64,000 bases of DNA from Chelydra serpentina. Taxonomy: Eukaryota > Chordata > Testudines > Chelydridae. This document shows, piece after piece, positions 10,864 to 23,428 of this stretch (position 1 is its first letter; every line of letters begins with the position of its first letter). The position numbers and the translations under genes are program-made. The notes under the pieces are model-generated. The model saw nothing but the letters and a program-made list of their open reading frames with translations, did not search any database and had not been told where the DNA came from. The DNA lies in assembly GCA_037349315.1 (NCBI GenBank), contig JBAIAC010000035.1:13034501-13098500 (forward strand), in the 5' to 3' direction.

Positions 10864-13800
10864 TGTAGTTTTGAGCCAGTGTAACAACCACTTAGGGGCT
10901 GTTATGAGTCAGCTCCACTTAGAGCAGACACGAGGCTGCTGTAAGTTGTGTTGGAAGTTGCATCGGCCCTGGATGACTCCAGAAGGGAAGGAACAAGGGT
11001 GGCTAATGGCCACCATAACCCCACCGCGCCATTCCCACCTGAAGTAAAGCTCAGGTGGGATGGAGATTCTGGAGCAGCGTGTCTGCCAAACTGTCTAACC
11101 AGATCCTGATCACTTACACCAGCGCCAGTGTGGAGTGAATCCATTGAGTTCAGAGGCATTACTCAAGATTTGCCCCCATGTAACTCTAATCAGAATGTGG
11201 CCCCAGACGGTGGTGTCCTCTCCTCACCACTGGGGTGCTGCAGCCGGTGTTCTGCAGCAGGCCCCAGAAGTGCCCCAGAGGGGAGGTTTCCCCGGTCTTT
11301 GCCTTGTACTAACAGCTGTTTTACATAACAGAAACCAGCACCGCAGATTCAGTTGGGGTTGGGCTTGTCTCTGCAGCTACTGCTTGAACCACTACCAAGT
11401 TTGTCCCCCCCAGTAACTCCTTTACTGTGCTGAGCTCTCCGTCCTGCCCTGGGGGCTGAGCATGCTACCTTCCCTGGAGCTCGACACCAGAGAGCCAGGC
11501 AAAGCCACTGGACTTGCATCAGAGATGAATTGGGCCCCAGGACTGGAGCCCAACCCCAGTTCTCCAGTATGGTGGCAAAGACCTACCAGCTAGCCACAGG
11601 GCTAGCCCCCTCCCCTCTCACCTCCCGCCGCATATTTCATTTCTAGGGTCAAAACTCCGTTGAAATGTGCATGTTGTTTTCTGGAAAATACAATAATTGC
11701 GGCACGGTGCGTCAGGCAAGGAGGAAAACAGCAACCTGCGTTAGGGCGTATGCCACTGTGAGTTCAGTAACAGCACATTCCAGCAGGTGCTGTGGGGGAC
11801 TGCGTCTCAGACGCTGCATGGGGAGATCAGGTGCCTTGTCAATCGCTCTGAGAATTCGGGTGTTTGAGTCTCTCACCTCATATAGCTGCAACTTGCTCTC
11901 AAGCTGACACCCCACCCAGCCCTTTCCTGTCTCATCACGAGCCTCTGCAGGGGAAAGAAAGCTGTAGCAGCGGTACTTATCACTTCACAGCTGCTGTGGA
12001 CGCTTGCCAGACACAGGCTCTGGCCCACCGGTCTCTCGTTCGTGGCCGTTTTTCACTGAGCAATAATAGCAATTGAGAAAACGTTCAAACGTTTGCTGCT
12101 TGGCTGCGAGTAGCAGGGAGAAATCCTCCAGAAAGGGGGCTGTGTGTATGCAGGTCCTGTGCTCCAGTAACACACAGGAGGGCTGCACTCAAAGCAAGGG
12201 AAGTTGTCCTAGGACTCCATTTGAGGGCCCATAGGTCTCTTTCTCACCCGTGTTTTCTAGCGGCAGGGCCCTGTGCTCTTTCGACCATGTTTCCCTTGCT
12301 GGCTTCACCCCGCGCCTTGTGTGCCAGCTGCCAGGTACTCTTGGGAAGCCTTTGCACAAAGATGAGCTCAAATGCAGTGGCTGCGGTGGTGTATTATGGT
12401 GAAAGGTGCTCAGCATAGCACCAGTGTGACACAGCGTAGCCTGAGAACCACTGCCCATGGAAAAAGGAATTCCCGGTAGGACAGAGGTGGGATGGGAGGT
12501 GAACTTGCAGTGCGGGGGAAGGAAATGGGATGTCACTGGGAAGGGGACGTGATCAGCTGTGGGGATGAGCCCTGACAGTGGAAAGGGGGACTTGTTGGGG
12601 AGGGGGATGGGAGGAGTCGTTGGCTTTATGGTTGCAAGGGAGGACAAAGGAGACACTAAGTCTAGCTGGAGTCCTTTCCTGTGCCTTATCTCAAGCTCTG
12701 TGCATTCTGGCTGGCACCTTGTAGTGCAGGGAAGAGAGGATAGGCACGGTATGGGATCCGCAGCCTTTCATCTCTAGGTCAGTGGTGGTCACTTCCTAAT
12801 GGTTGTTCACGGAGCTAATAAAATGAATAGGTTTTGTGGCCAGATCACTATCACAACTTGCACTCTTGCTGGCATCCTCAACATTGAGGCTGTACGGAGG
12901 TCAGATGACCAGCATGGAGATCAATCTACCCTGGAGGTGCTTCCAATAGAGCTTTGGACTGAGCTGTGTTAGTGGGATTGCCCATCTTGTCACGGCCAGA
13001 ATCTTTCCTGCCGGGTTTGTGTATCAGCCCGCACTCAGGAAGCTCATTGCAGCAGTGGAGATATGTCGGCAGGTTTTGCATCTGGTGCTGTGTCTGGAGC
13101 TGCTTTGAGCTTGTGGGTCCTGGTCTGTGGGCAGCTTCCTTCTGATTATGAACTTGGCGGGGTTGTTTGACGTCGAGGACAGTTTTTACTCTCTGACGGT
13201 TCTTACATAGCCAGGGAGAAATCAGTGCTCATTTGACCTCTGGGAAAGCAAATGGGAATATTTTTGTAATATTTCCTGCCATAGACTCACCTGTTTTGTC
13301 TTGGTTTAGCATTAGACTTTGGATGAGGTGTACTATTTAATCCCTAATGCGGTCCTTACTTTAACTGAGTTCTCCTGGATCATTTACCACTGACTTTGTC
13401 TATGGCAGTAATGTTGGTGTCCATCTTCAGCTATGAAATGTATAGATGCAATGGGGGACAGGTGTGTTTGCTATGGTGGTGGTGTTCCCATATTGTTGTT
13501 ATGGGGCAGATTCTGCCACCCTGACTCATATTAAGAAATTCCTTACCCTGTGAGCTGTCTTCAGTGCGATTAGTTGCTGAGGATAAGGATCTACTCAGCA
13601 TTAGGAAGGGTGGTAGAAGCCAGCCTTGTATTATTTATAAAGTAGGGTCAGATTTAATGCCTTGCTTTCCAGTTAAACATCATATGGTTGCTGTTTGTCC
13701 TGCTGGTTCTGTGTCGTTGTCACACTGTATATTGTGCACACTAAATACTTGATATCTTTATGATAAGGGACAGCCCCCAAATAAGTGAGTTTATTAGTTT

Positions 13801-15230
13801 AATTACGCTGCCAGCTGTCCTCAAGCCACGTAACTGTAACCTAAAGTGCATGCTGTAAATAAAAAAAAAAACTGCCAGCCAAAGCTGCCAGGATGTTCTT
13901 TACCTATTCAAGCAGGTTTCCTGGATATATAATAATGGCCGACTTATGCTGGTTAGATTGCACTTCTTAGGAGACTCGAAATCAGATAATAAAACTGGTA
14001 GTCAGCCTCTGTCAACTCAGAGAGAAGAGAACAAGAAAAACCTGACAGAATCATATGGTCAGACTCAGGCTTTAAAGATAGAATTAAATGTTTATATAGT
14101 TCCGCAAGGTAGAGAAAGTATAATAGTCTGCCGTCTAAATCCATCATGGGGGCCGGGGGGATGGGGAGAGAGAGAGAGATGCCTGAGAATCTATCTATGA
14201 AAAACAAAGAAGGGGAACTTGAGCAAAAGAGAAACTCCTGCAATGATATGAAGGCAAGAGCCCCTTCTCCATTTGGGAAGCTGTCAACATCCCATTAAAG
14301 TCTTTCAGTTATTTTAATGGGAGTTGGGTCAGGTCCCAACTCTTTGCCACCTTGTACAACCTTTGTATTTATTTAGGTGATGCATTACCCACAATTTCCA
14401 CTTAAATTGCTGTTCTCATTCCCTAGGATTAGAAGCCCAAATAGGGAATCTAATGGGGTCGGCATTCTCAGATGAACACCACCTACTCAAGGGTATTGAT
14501 CTTAGGGGGCATGTCCCAAATAGGAGCCTCATATAAGATCACAGCAGTTAGAGACAGAAAAGTCACCTTAGGCCATAGAGTTCTTCCTCCTAAGAGAAAA
14601 GACTGATTAGCTATTTAAAGTGATACCACACTCCCATGAGCTAAAAGGTCTTGTGGTGGGAGGGGCACATGTTAAGTGAACTCTGCTTGAGGCGCCTTGC
14701 CGTAGTTATACAAGAGTAATTTTCATACAGGAAGAAATCACAATGAGACATATGATTAACCCGAATAAAGGTCTCTCCATAGCACAATAGTGCTATAAAC
14801 ACCAGGTTTACTATCCGCCCTGGGCCACCACCAATTAGAAACAGGGTAACCTGACCTGAGGTGCTGTAAAACCTGTCCTGCCAGCCTGTTACGGGAAAGG
14901 TGACAGTCTCTGATAAGTTTCTCATAAGGCTGAATTATCAGAATAGCAACTGGCCACCCTTACCTGGGTTCCATCCAGGTGCTTTGTTTGTTTCATGGTT
15001 TTACATGTCAGACAAGCTTTGCCTTTGTATCATGTCATGACGGTTAATATGTTTAGAACGTGAAAGTATTGGAGCAAAGAACACCTTGAGTCTGTAGTTT
15101 CTTTTTTCTGCCTTTTTATGACTGTTCAGTAATTTGGGTAATTGTATACTGTCCTCCTAAAATTTCCTCTGCAGAGGCAACTGAATGTGGTACTCTTCAC
15201 CTCCTGTCCAAAGCCATTGTGTAGCATTGC
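10864..15230. other. 4.4 kb with no recognised gene or mobile element
   Basis: I see no protein domain, no TIR or LTR pair and no clear SINE. The longest frames (up to 155 codons, minus strand 12189-12656) are proline- and serine-rich with no motif. An A run at 13860-13870 and a short purine patch near 14168 are the only simple sequence. Regulatory elements or short exons cannot be excluded by eye. Confidence 0.45.
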
Positions 15231-15235
15231 GGTCA

Positions 15236-15400
15236 GCTGTTAAAAGCTGCCATGTGTCTCCCCAGAGGTGGCTGTATTTCAGTGGTGGGTAAAGTGATTC
15301 TTGTGTGCATGGAATTTAGATACTCTGAATCCAGCAGATTCTCCCAGGCCAGTGCCCTAACCACCAGGGACTGCATGGATATATGCGTACACGCCGGTTT
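15236..15400 (-). repeat. Diverged tRNA-like SINE fragment
   Basis: On the minus strand the phrase 'ctggtggttagggcactggc' resembles the tRNA-like head of old sauropsid SINEs; 'ccccagaggtggctgtattt' on the plus strand near 15260 has a diverged partner near 46506 on the other strand. Bounds are approximate. Confidence 0.4.
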
Positions 15401-15894
15401 CGATCCAAAAACAGGCATTTGACACAATTCTGGTTTGGTGAAAACATTCAGAAGGTTAGTTTTTGTTCCAGTGGAAATTTCCGCCAGATGGAAGAGTCAT
15501 TGTCTGGTGAGCTCTAGTTTATAGCCCTTCCAAAACTCTTGGTGATGGTGGTGGATAGGGGAGAGCGTTGTTTGTTTTGTTTGTTTGCTTTTTCATCCTT
15601 GCTAGTGTGACTCTACCCATATTAATGTCCAGTCCTGTCTGCCACCAAATTCTGCCCTTGGGTGGACATAGTTCCATTGAACTCAATGGGAGGTCACATA
15701 TATCTGAGTCCAGGTCACCACAGCACTGCTAATGCAAATCATGCTCTTCTGTGTATAAATGGATATTTAGCCCCTCCCCCCTCCCCCCGCACGACATGGA
15801 CAATGGCAGTAACTGAGTAACCGTGCAACTGCATGGGCTCAAACTTACACAGACCTTAGGCTTCAACCTTCTGAGAAGTGAACTCTAAATATGT

Positions 15895-16154
15895 TTCAGA
15901 GTGGCAGCCGTGTTAGTCTATCAGCAAAAACAATGAGGAGTCCTTGTGGCACCTTAGAGACTAACACATTTATTTGGGCATAAGCGTTCCTGGGCTAAAA
16001 CCCACTTCATCAGATGCATGGAGTGGAAAATACAGTAGCAGGTATATATTATATTATATGTATTTTCCACTCCATGCATCTGATGAAGTGGGTTTTAGCC
16101 CAGGAAACTTATGCCCAAATAAATGTGTTAGTCTCTAAGGTGCCACAAGGACTC
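15895..16154. mobile_element. Palindromic Penelope-derived insertion with 12-bp TSD
   Basis: Two inverted arms (about 15935-16035 and 16058-16155) carry the same sequence, including 'gtggcaccttagagactaac' and 'cccacttcatcagatgcatg', around a short AT-rich loop. The same motif forms the terminal repeat of the Penelope-like element at 26505-28660. The unit is flanked by the direct repeat 'ctctaaatatgt' at 15883-15894 and 16155-16166, so the palindrome inserted as one piece; the last few bases of the repeat may overlap the arm end. Confidence 0.85.
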
Positions 16155-16169
16155 CTCTAAATATGTGAA

Positions 16170-19100
16170 TGTGGGGAAAGTGGGTATTGTCTAGCTCCAT
16201 TGACTACATTCCAACCTGCCTGAGGATGAACTTTCAGTTGTAGGGTTAATGATTCCCAGTTAGCGATAAGGATAACAGCTTCCCAGGAGACTGTTCGGTG
16301 GAAAGGTTACATTATTGACACTATTATCCCATTGTTTATGGAAGTGCGGTGTGTCTGTCAACTGACTTTCAAAGAATTGCCCTCTGCTCTCTCCATCTTG
16401 CACGCTGTTTACAATAGATAGTTGGGGCATATGATGATGCCCTGTTGATTTGAACTTCAACGTGCTGCTTTATGTCCTAGGAGAAATGTTGCTTCGGATC
16501 GACATGTCTGCAGCTTGCCTCGCACGAATAGACCCTCCTGGATTTGAATGTACTGGGGTTTAATAGTGAATCTGTTGCTAGAGGTCCGTTAGTATCTGTC
16601 TTCAATCAATTTTTGAGGGTCCAACTTGGCCATTTGAATTGGCATTTCCCAATTCCTCTTTCTCGTAAATTCTTATTACTGATTTAGAGGCATTTTGTGC
16701 TTTGATTTAAATCCATTCCCTTGTTGTGGGTTTAGATTTGATTTAGTTGTGCTGCTGCAATTGAAAACAATGGGTAGTTGTTAAAGTTTATGACCATGGA
16801 GCAGGCCAGTACCAAGTACTGCCCACAAGGGTTCTGCCCTAATTGACCTTGCAGGAGGAGGTTGGTCATCGAAGCTATAAAACATAGAAGACCAAATGGG
16901 TTATTTCCATGGACTGGACAATTCTGTTCAACCACTTCCTGAGGGGAAGCAGTATTACCCCCACTCCATGGAATAAGAAAATGGCTCAGTCACTGATACA
17001 CAAGGCCATCCTGCCCCCTCCTGTGTCCCAGGGGAGCAAACTCCTGCATGTTCTCCCCAATTGCTGCTACCCCAAAGCCCCTTGCAGGGGGAGGATGTTT
17101 AACTGAGGAGTGGAGGAACCAGCATTTGTTCATGCTGATTGGGTCAGAATTAGCTTATGCCTGAACCCCTGCAGGGAAAGTGCAACTGGGAAGAAATGAT
17201 GCAGAGGAAAAGGACCATCCTTTGTTCTTCCCAGAGCTCAGTCCCCATGGAAGGGCTTGCACAGGGTTAGGGACCAGGAGAGTATGCAACAGTGATGGTT
17301 CTCTCTCCCTCTGCTGCTCCACCCAGACACTACTTTTTGCTTCCCGATTCTTTTACACCTGATCAGCTAACAAAAGCCACAGACAAGGGGGTTAGCAAAC
17401 AGAGCAGCAAACATCAGATTTCTGAGCACCTCTTTTCGGAAGCGGTAAATAGTATGTACAATACAGTTCAACCTTCCCATGTAGCTGTTGCATCACCTTC
17501 CTCTAAACAAGCATTGCGGTTAATAAAAGTAGCATGTGCACAAGTCTGCAATACGGGCATGAATGTGGGAGGCACACCCTGCCCACTCTGCAGGATGGGC
17601 TGGGTTACTTCTTCCCCAAAAGATCTCCCATTACCCCTTGAAAAGAATCGTTGCTTACTCCAGAGCTACAGTGTAGGAATGAATTCTTAGATGCCTGCCC
17701 TTTCTCCAGCTTGTGCTGTGTAAAAATGTAACCTATGCAGTCAGTGCCACACACATGGGACGTGTGGCCAGGAATTGATTTCACTAAATAGACATTAAAA
17801 GCTGCTTTAGTGGGATGCTCCTGTGTATTTACCTGGATAATAGGGATGGGTGGCAATTGATTTATGCCTGATTTGGAAAGAAAAGCCCAAGGCACTTTTT
17901 ACACTGCCAGTCTGTGACATTGCTCTTTGAATCCTTTTTTTAATGTTGGGCTGTGTGAATGTTTTATACAGTGCAGCTTTCACGATTTTTAAGTTTTGCC
18001 AATTCATGCTAAAAAGCACACCATTATAAACCTGTGCATGATTTCTTGTGGCTGTTTTGGTCTATTTTTACTTCCTGACATATATGCAAAATGAGAAGCC
18101 TGTGATTAAGGATTCAGGATTGATGGAGACATCAGTGTGGGTTTAGGAGCCTAGCTCTAGAAACCTATCTTTGGAAATGTTAGAATCTCTGTAGTAGTCT
18201 CAGCCCCCATCTCAGTTTCTGCAAGGTCACTTTTCCTTTGCTGGATGAATATGTTTCGTTCAGTGGCACGTCTGAAAACAAAACTGTGCTGGGACCTACC
18301 ACAGCCTGCATTTTCACCCGCTGAATAACTTAAAATTACAGCCTCCCAATGCCTTCTAGAATGTCACTGGAGAAACTGCTGGGGAAAATTTATTCCCAGG
18401 GCATGAGCGGAAGCAAGCTGTCTCGGGTCAGCAACATGTGCTTCAACATCAGCAGGCTCTACTTCCGTTTTCAATTTCCCCACTGGAGTCTGGAGCAGTA
18501 ACAGCACTCTGATGCAGCATATCCACAGGACTGGGGCAGGGAGCATTTTAAATCAAGGAGTCCCACCTGTTAACATGAGGCATTATTGCCACAACTGAGT
18601 TTGGTAGCTCAGGAACGTCTCTCTCATGGAAGGGCAGTAGAGCAGCCACGTTCTGTCCTTGGCATCTCTATAGACTCTGGGGCATCCCAGTAATATTCAG
18701 ATTGGTTGGGCCTCAAACCAATGTCAGGAGTGAAATCTTGGCCTCATTGAAGTCTATGGGAGTTTTGCCATCAATGGAGCCAGGATTTCTCCTGCTGACT
18801 TTCATCTAAAAGAGTAGCCTTACAGTTGAACTTCCAGGATTTCTAGAGCTGTTTTTGAGAGCAACAGTATTCTCAAGTGCTGTTTGAAATAATTATGTAT
18901 TTACAATCCTAACTTCAGTTTAATGGAAGGTTGTTTTTTTCATTTGTTTTTGCCTGGGGATGGGATTAATCATTGCTCTTTAGGGAATGCTAGAACCAGT
19001 CTCCCTCCTATGTGCCCAGTTTGTGACCGGCACATTAGCTATAATTAGCTCAGCCTTTGCTTGGCATGTTTTGAAAAGAAAGAAGAATGTTGTGACCTAA

Positions 19101-19620
19101 ACAGCTCAGCCACAAGTTTAATCTGGATACTTTTTCAAAGTGTGTGTGTTTCTATTTGCTGAATTCCTTTCCAGCGTCCTGCTGGCTTTGTCATGCTACA
19201 GTTTGCTATTTATTCCCATGTAGGGACCTTTGTACATATGGAGCTAGGGCAATATAGAGCCTCTGTGAGTCTTCAAAAACATGAATTAACTTTGATCTGT
19301 GGTTCTCTTACTAAGCAACTAGATAGATAGGCACCGAGCTCTTCCCAAATCAGCAGTGATTGCCGCTGCAGCCCGATAGGGTACAAATAAAATCAACCTG
19401 CTCGATGGCGATCTAGATCTTCAGAGAGAAGCTGCTGGAGTGAGTGGGCCTACAGACACTGGGGAAAAAAATATTAAGAATTCCCCTCATACTCAGAGGG
19501 CTGGTTTGCATTGGGAAACACATGGGTTGGTGGTAACAACTGGGTCAGCTGGTTGGAGCATGTGTTAACTACAGTTACTGAAATGAGGGTGAAGTCAGTT
19601 TGTCCCCAGCTGTGCTGACT
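16170..19620. other. 3.4 kb with no recognised gene or mobile element
   Basis: Short frames only, without motifs. No repeat ends were found. It may be unique intronic or intergenic sequence. Confidence 0.45.
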
Positions 19621-19624
19621 GAGA

Positions 19625-19745
19625 CTGCAAGCTCTTTGGGACAGGCAGTGTCTTTCTGTTCCACATGTGTGTACAGTGCCTAGCACACCAGGGTCCCGAT
19701 CCCTGCCTCTTGGTGCTGCCGCAATGGAAACAGCGATACAAAACT
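19625..19745 (-). repeat. Old interspersed repeat, family A, reversed copy
   Basis: 'ggacaggcagtgtctttctg' and 'gtacagtgcctagcacacca' read as the reverse complement of the repeat at 36663-36800 and 9421-9530. Confidence 0.6.
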
Positions 19746-19869
19746 CTGGCGCATTGGAGAACACATTGTTTGCGCTGCTGCCGTGGCTGTCAGGCCCTTT
19801 TGAGCCTGGGATCGGGGTGAGAGCCAGAGCGCCGCTGGGTTACGTCTCTGGCGTAGAGGAGGGATTATG

Positions 19870-20437
19870 CAGTAGCGTAGCCAGGTCCAGAGCACAGGGG
19901 GAGCGGTGCTATAAAAAGGCGCCTCCCCGCTCCCCCTGTGCTCACCCAGTGGCACGTCTGGCGGTTCAATATGGCGTACCAGCAAGAGCCAGCGCCGTGC
20001 CGGACCGTACCGGCTTCCCCAGAGGTGATTTAAAGGGCCCGGGGCTCCAGCCACTGCGGGGAGCCCCGGGCCCTTTAAAGCGCCGCAGGGGCTCGGGCGG
20101 GGATTTAAAAGGCCTGCGGCTCCCCGCAGCGGCAGGAGCCCCGGGCCTTTTTAAGCACCGCCCGAGCCCCACTGCCGGAGCCAGGCTCGGGCGGGGATTT
20201 AAAAGGCCCGCGGCTCCTGCAGCCGTGGGGAGCCGCGGGCCCTTTAAAGCGCCGCCGGAGCTCTGACGGCGGAGCTCGGGTGGGGATTTAAAAGGCCTGC
20301 AGCTCCTGCAGCCGCGGAGAGACGCGGGCCTTTTAAATCCCCGCCCGAGCCCGGCTCCGGCAGCAGGGCTCGGGCGGCGCCGCTTCGCTCACAGGGGAGA
20401 CGGCCGCTCCCCCTGCTCCCCCCCGGCTACGCTACTG
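19870..20437 (+). mobile_element. GC-rich hAT-type element with internal self-complementary tandem array
   Basis: The termini are perfect 13-bp inverted repeats ('cagtagcgtagcc' and 'ggctacgctactg'), flanked by a perfect 8-bp duplication 'ggattatg' at 19862-19869 and 20438-20445. Inside, a unit of about 90 bp containing 'ggatttaaaaggcc' recurs at 20101, 20197 and 20283, with inverted partners such as 'ggccctttaaagcgccg', so the interior could form nested hairpins. It is very CpG-rich. A 199-codon plus-strand frame from 19667 crosses the element and its left flank; its repeating Pro/Ala/Gly peptide follows the DNA repeat and is not called a gene. Confidence 0.9.
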
Positions 20438-20445
20438 GGATTATG

Positions 20446-21240
20446 GCCCCCAGAGAGCACGGCTGATTGCGGCTTCTTCACCCCACTCTAGAGCGGAGTT
20501 CTGTTTGGTTTGGTTTTTATGCTGTGAACTTGCTTGGTTTCCTTTACAGGTTACCATTTCCCAGAGCAGCTTCCATGACAACAGGGAGATGAAGCCATAA
20601 TAAGTGAATCAACCTAGGAAAGGTTCTGACGGGTGGCTGCTCTACTGTTTGGTATAATAGTTATTAAAGAAACACTTAGTGATTGACACAAACTGTCCTC
20701 TAAATGCAGGCCAAAGTGTGGCTGTTTGGTTGCTGCTGGTGCGGGGACACACATTTCCCTAAGAGGAGCTCCCAGGGCTGCTGCTCCTGACCTGAGCGCA
20801 CTCCCTGAGCTGTGATGACCACAGGCCAAAGTAGCCAGTTAGGCGCTTCAAAATGTGCAGCACCGAGCACATCATAGCCCTACCCGTGAGCATGCTCAGT
20901 ACAAGTGTATATGTGGCTGTGGCCCCACTCTCCTTTCCTGCCTTGAGGAGACTGACCCTACTCTTGGTGGTTGTCCGTGAGCCGGCAGCCTGCCTTTGCA
21001 CTAAAGCCAATGGGAGGTTTGTTGCTAGCTTCAGTGGGAGGAGGATTGGCCCCGGGCACTGTGAGGACTATAATTGTGACTAGCCCCTGCCAAGGGAGGA
21101 AAGCTGCAGAGTACTAGTCAAACCAGTCCTATGGGATTGGGGGGCGGGGCAGGAGGGGAGAGAGCGTGAGTGTGTGTAGACAGACAGATATGCTGGGCCA
21201 GACCCTATCTCTTGTAAAAGCAGTAGTGCAGAACAGCTTA
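20446..21240. other. No gene recognised
   Basis: Short frames on both strands without motifs; no repeat boundaries seen. Confidence 0.4.
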
Positions 21241-21535
21241 ACTACTCAGTTGGGGAATTGCCCTGGTGTGGAGGTCTGACATAATGGGATGCAGTCCAGA
21301 TCAGTGAAGAGATGTGTCATCCCCTGCCCTGCAATCTTGGGTGTCTCCCAATGCTTCGCTGTTGTAGCTCCCACCTGGGCTCCTCGCAAACAGCCTGCTA
21401 GCTGTCCAGTCACTCTGGCTTCCCAGCCTTGGTGACCACATGCAGGGTGACCCCAATGCACTCTCAGTCCCCAAGTCTCCTGAAAAACATGTTTAGCGCT
21501 GTCCAACTCTTAGTCCAGCTATATTAAATCCATTG

Positions 21536-22860
21536 CCCCTCGTGGAGCAGGTCCTCAAGGAATCAATTCTGAAGCACTTAGAGGAGGGGAAAGTGATCAG
21601 GAACAGTCAGCATGGATTCACCAAGGGCAAGTAATTCCTGACTAACCTAATTGCCTTCTATGATGAGATAACTGGCTCTGTGCATGAGGGGAAAGCAGTG
21701 GACGTGTTATTCCTTGACTTTAGCAAAGCTTTTGATACGGTCTCCCACAGTATTCTTGCCAGCAAGTTAAAGAAGTATGGGCTGGATGAATGGACTGTAA
21801 AGTGGATAGAAAGCTGGCTAGATCATCGGGTTCAACAGGTAGTGATCAATGGCTCCATGTCTAGTTGGCAACCAATATCAAGCAGGGTGCCCCAAGGGTC
21901 GGTCCTGGGGCCGGTTTTGTTCAATATCTACATTAATTATCTGGAGGATGGGATGGATTGCACCCTCAGCAAGTTTGCAGATGACACTAAACTGGGAGGA
22001 GTGTTAGAGACACTGGAGGGTAGGGATAGGATACAGAGGGACCTGGACGAATTAGAGGATTGGGCCAAAATAAATCTGATGAGGTTCAATAAGGACAAGT
22101 GCAGAGTCCTGCACATAGGAAGGAAGAATCCCATGCACTTCTACAGACTAGGGACTGAGTGGCTAGGCAGCAGTTCTGCAGAAAAGGACCTAGGGATTAC
22201 AGTGGACGAGAAGCTGGATATGAGTCAACAGTGTGCCCTTGTTGCCAAGAAGGCTAACGGCATTTTGGGCTGTATACGTAGGAGCATTGTCAGCAGATCG
22301 AGGGATGTGATCATTCCCCTCTATTTGGCATTGACGAGGCCACATCTGGAGTATTGTGTCCAGTTTTGGGCCACACACTAGAAGAAGGATGTGGAAAAAT
22401 TGGAAAGAGTCCAGCGGAGAGCAACAAAAATAACGAATGGGCTGGAGCACATGATTTATGAGGAGAGGCTGAGGGAACTGGGATTATTTAGTCTGTAGAA
22501 GAGAAGAATGAGGGGGGATATGATAGCTGCTTTCAACTACCTGAAAGGGGGTTCCAAAGAGGAAGGATCTAGGCTGTTCTCAGTGGTAGAAGATGACAGA
22601 ACAAGGAGGAATGGTCTCAAGTTGCAGTGCGGGAGGTTTAGGTTGGATATTAGGAAAACTTTTTTCACTAGGAGGGTGGTGAAGAACTGGAATGGGTTAC
22701 CTAGGAAGGTGGTGGAATCTCCTTCCTTAGAGGTTTTTAAGGTCAGGCTTGACAAAGCCCTGGCTGGGATGATTTAGTTAGGGATTGGTCCTGCTTTGAG
22801 CAGGAGGTTGGACTAGATGACCTCCTGAGGTCCCTTCCAACCCTGATATTCTATGATTCT
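21536..22860 (+). mobile_element. CR1 LINE, 5'-truncated 3' portion
   Basis: About 1.3 kb in sense orientation containing the end of ORF2 (reverse transcriptase) and the 3' untranslated tail, ending in the CR1 signature 'gatattctatgattct'. The 5' truncation is normal for CR1. There is no poly-A tail, as expected of this clade. Confidence 0.95.
21635..22777 (+). pseudogene. CR1 ORF2 reverse transcriptase, broken
   Basis: The frame encodes the second half of a non-LTR reverse transcriptase: a [12 protein letters not shown] block (catalytic aspartate A), a VPQGSVLGP block, and the FADD catalytic box (residues 99-102 counting from the ATG at 21680). The C-terminal CR1 region continues to about 22777. 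It is interrupted by in-frame stops at 21632 (TAA), 22379 (TAG) and near 22497 (TAG), so no active enzyme can be made. The endonuclease domain is absent because of truncation. In a working CR1 this enzyme copies the element RNA onto nicked chromosomal DNA. Confidence 0.95.
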
Positions 22861-23195
22861 AAGGGAATCAAGGTACTACATTCAAATGAAATTACCCAAA
22901 CAATTCACAACAGTGGATTAGTTTTGATTAAACAATAGAACAAGTTTATTTAAATACAAAGAGATTTTAAGTGAATACAAGGCATTAAATGGTCAGAAAT
23001 GGTTACAAGAAAATGAAAATAAAATACTTCCTAGTACTAAATTTAACAAACTAGACTTGGTTTAAGCTCATGTTCTTACCACAGGATTACAGGACAATGC
23101 TGACCAAATTCTCAGGCCAGGATCTGCTCAACAGCTATTTTTTTTGTTGTTGTCTTAGTAGAAAAGAGAGGGAGAAATAACTTGGGTTTAGGTGG

Positions 23196-23428
23196 GGGAT
23201 GTTTAGGTTGGATATTGGAAAAACTTTTTCACTAGTAGGGTGGTGAAGCACTGGAATGGGTTACCTAGGGAGGTGGTGGAATCTCCTTCCTTAGAGGTTT
23301 TTAAGGTCAGGCTTGACAAAGCCCTGGCTGGGATGATTTAGTTGGGGTTGGTCCTGCTTTGTGCAGGGGGTTGGACTAGATGACCTCCTGAGGTCCCTTC
23401 CAACCCTGAGATTCTGTGATTCTATGAG
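23196..23428 (+). mobile_element. CR1 3' end, second copy
   Basis: This repeats the last part of the preceding CR1, from 'tttaggttggatattgg' through 'ggttggactagatgacctcc' to 'gattctgtgattctatga'. Only the final codons of ORF2 and the tail are present. Confidence 0.93.

Larger units (their letters stand above)
21245..23160. mobile_element. Possible older LTR-like repeat split by a CR1 insertion
   Basis: The left part (21245-21535) and right part (22861-23160) flank a CR1 copy. The right part, with 'acaagtttatttaaatacaa' and 'atggtcagaaatggttac', resembles the internal A-rich section of the turtle solo LTR at 41639-43160 ('ataagtttattaactacaga'). I infer one repeat interrupted by CR1; the ends were not identified. 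Confidence 0.4.

Noticed and set aside
12189..12656. 155-codon minus-strand frame
   Set aside because: Proline- and serine-rich with no recognised motif, no splice or start context and no repeat support; chance is likelier.
19667..20266. 199-codon plus-strand frame
   Set aside because: It crosses the boundary of a GC-rich hAT element and its peptide repeats follow the DNA tandem array.
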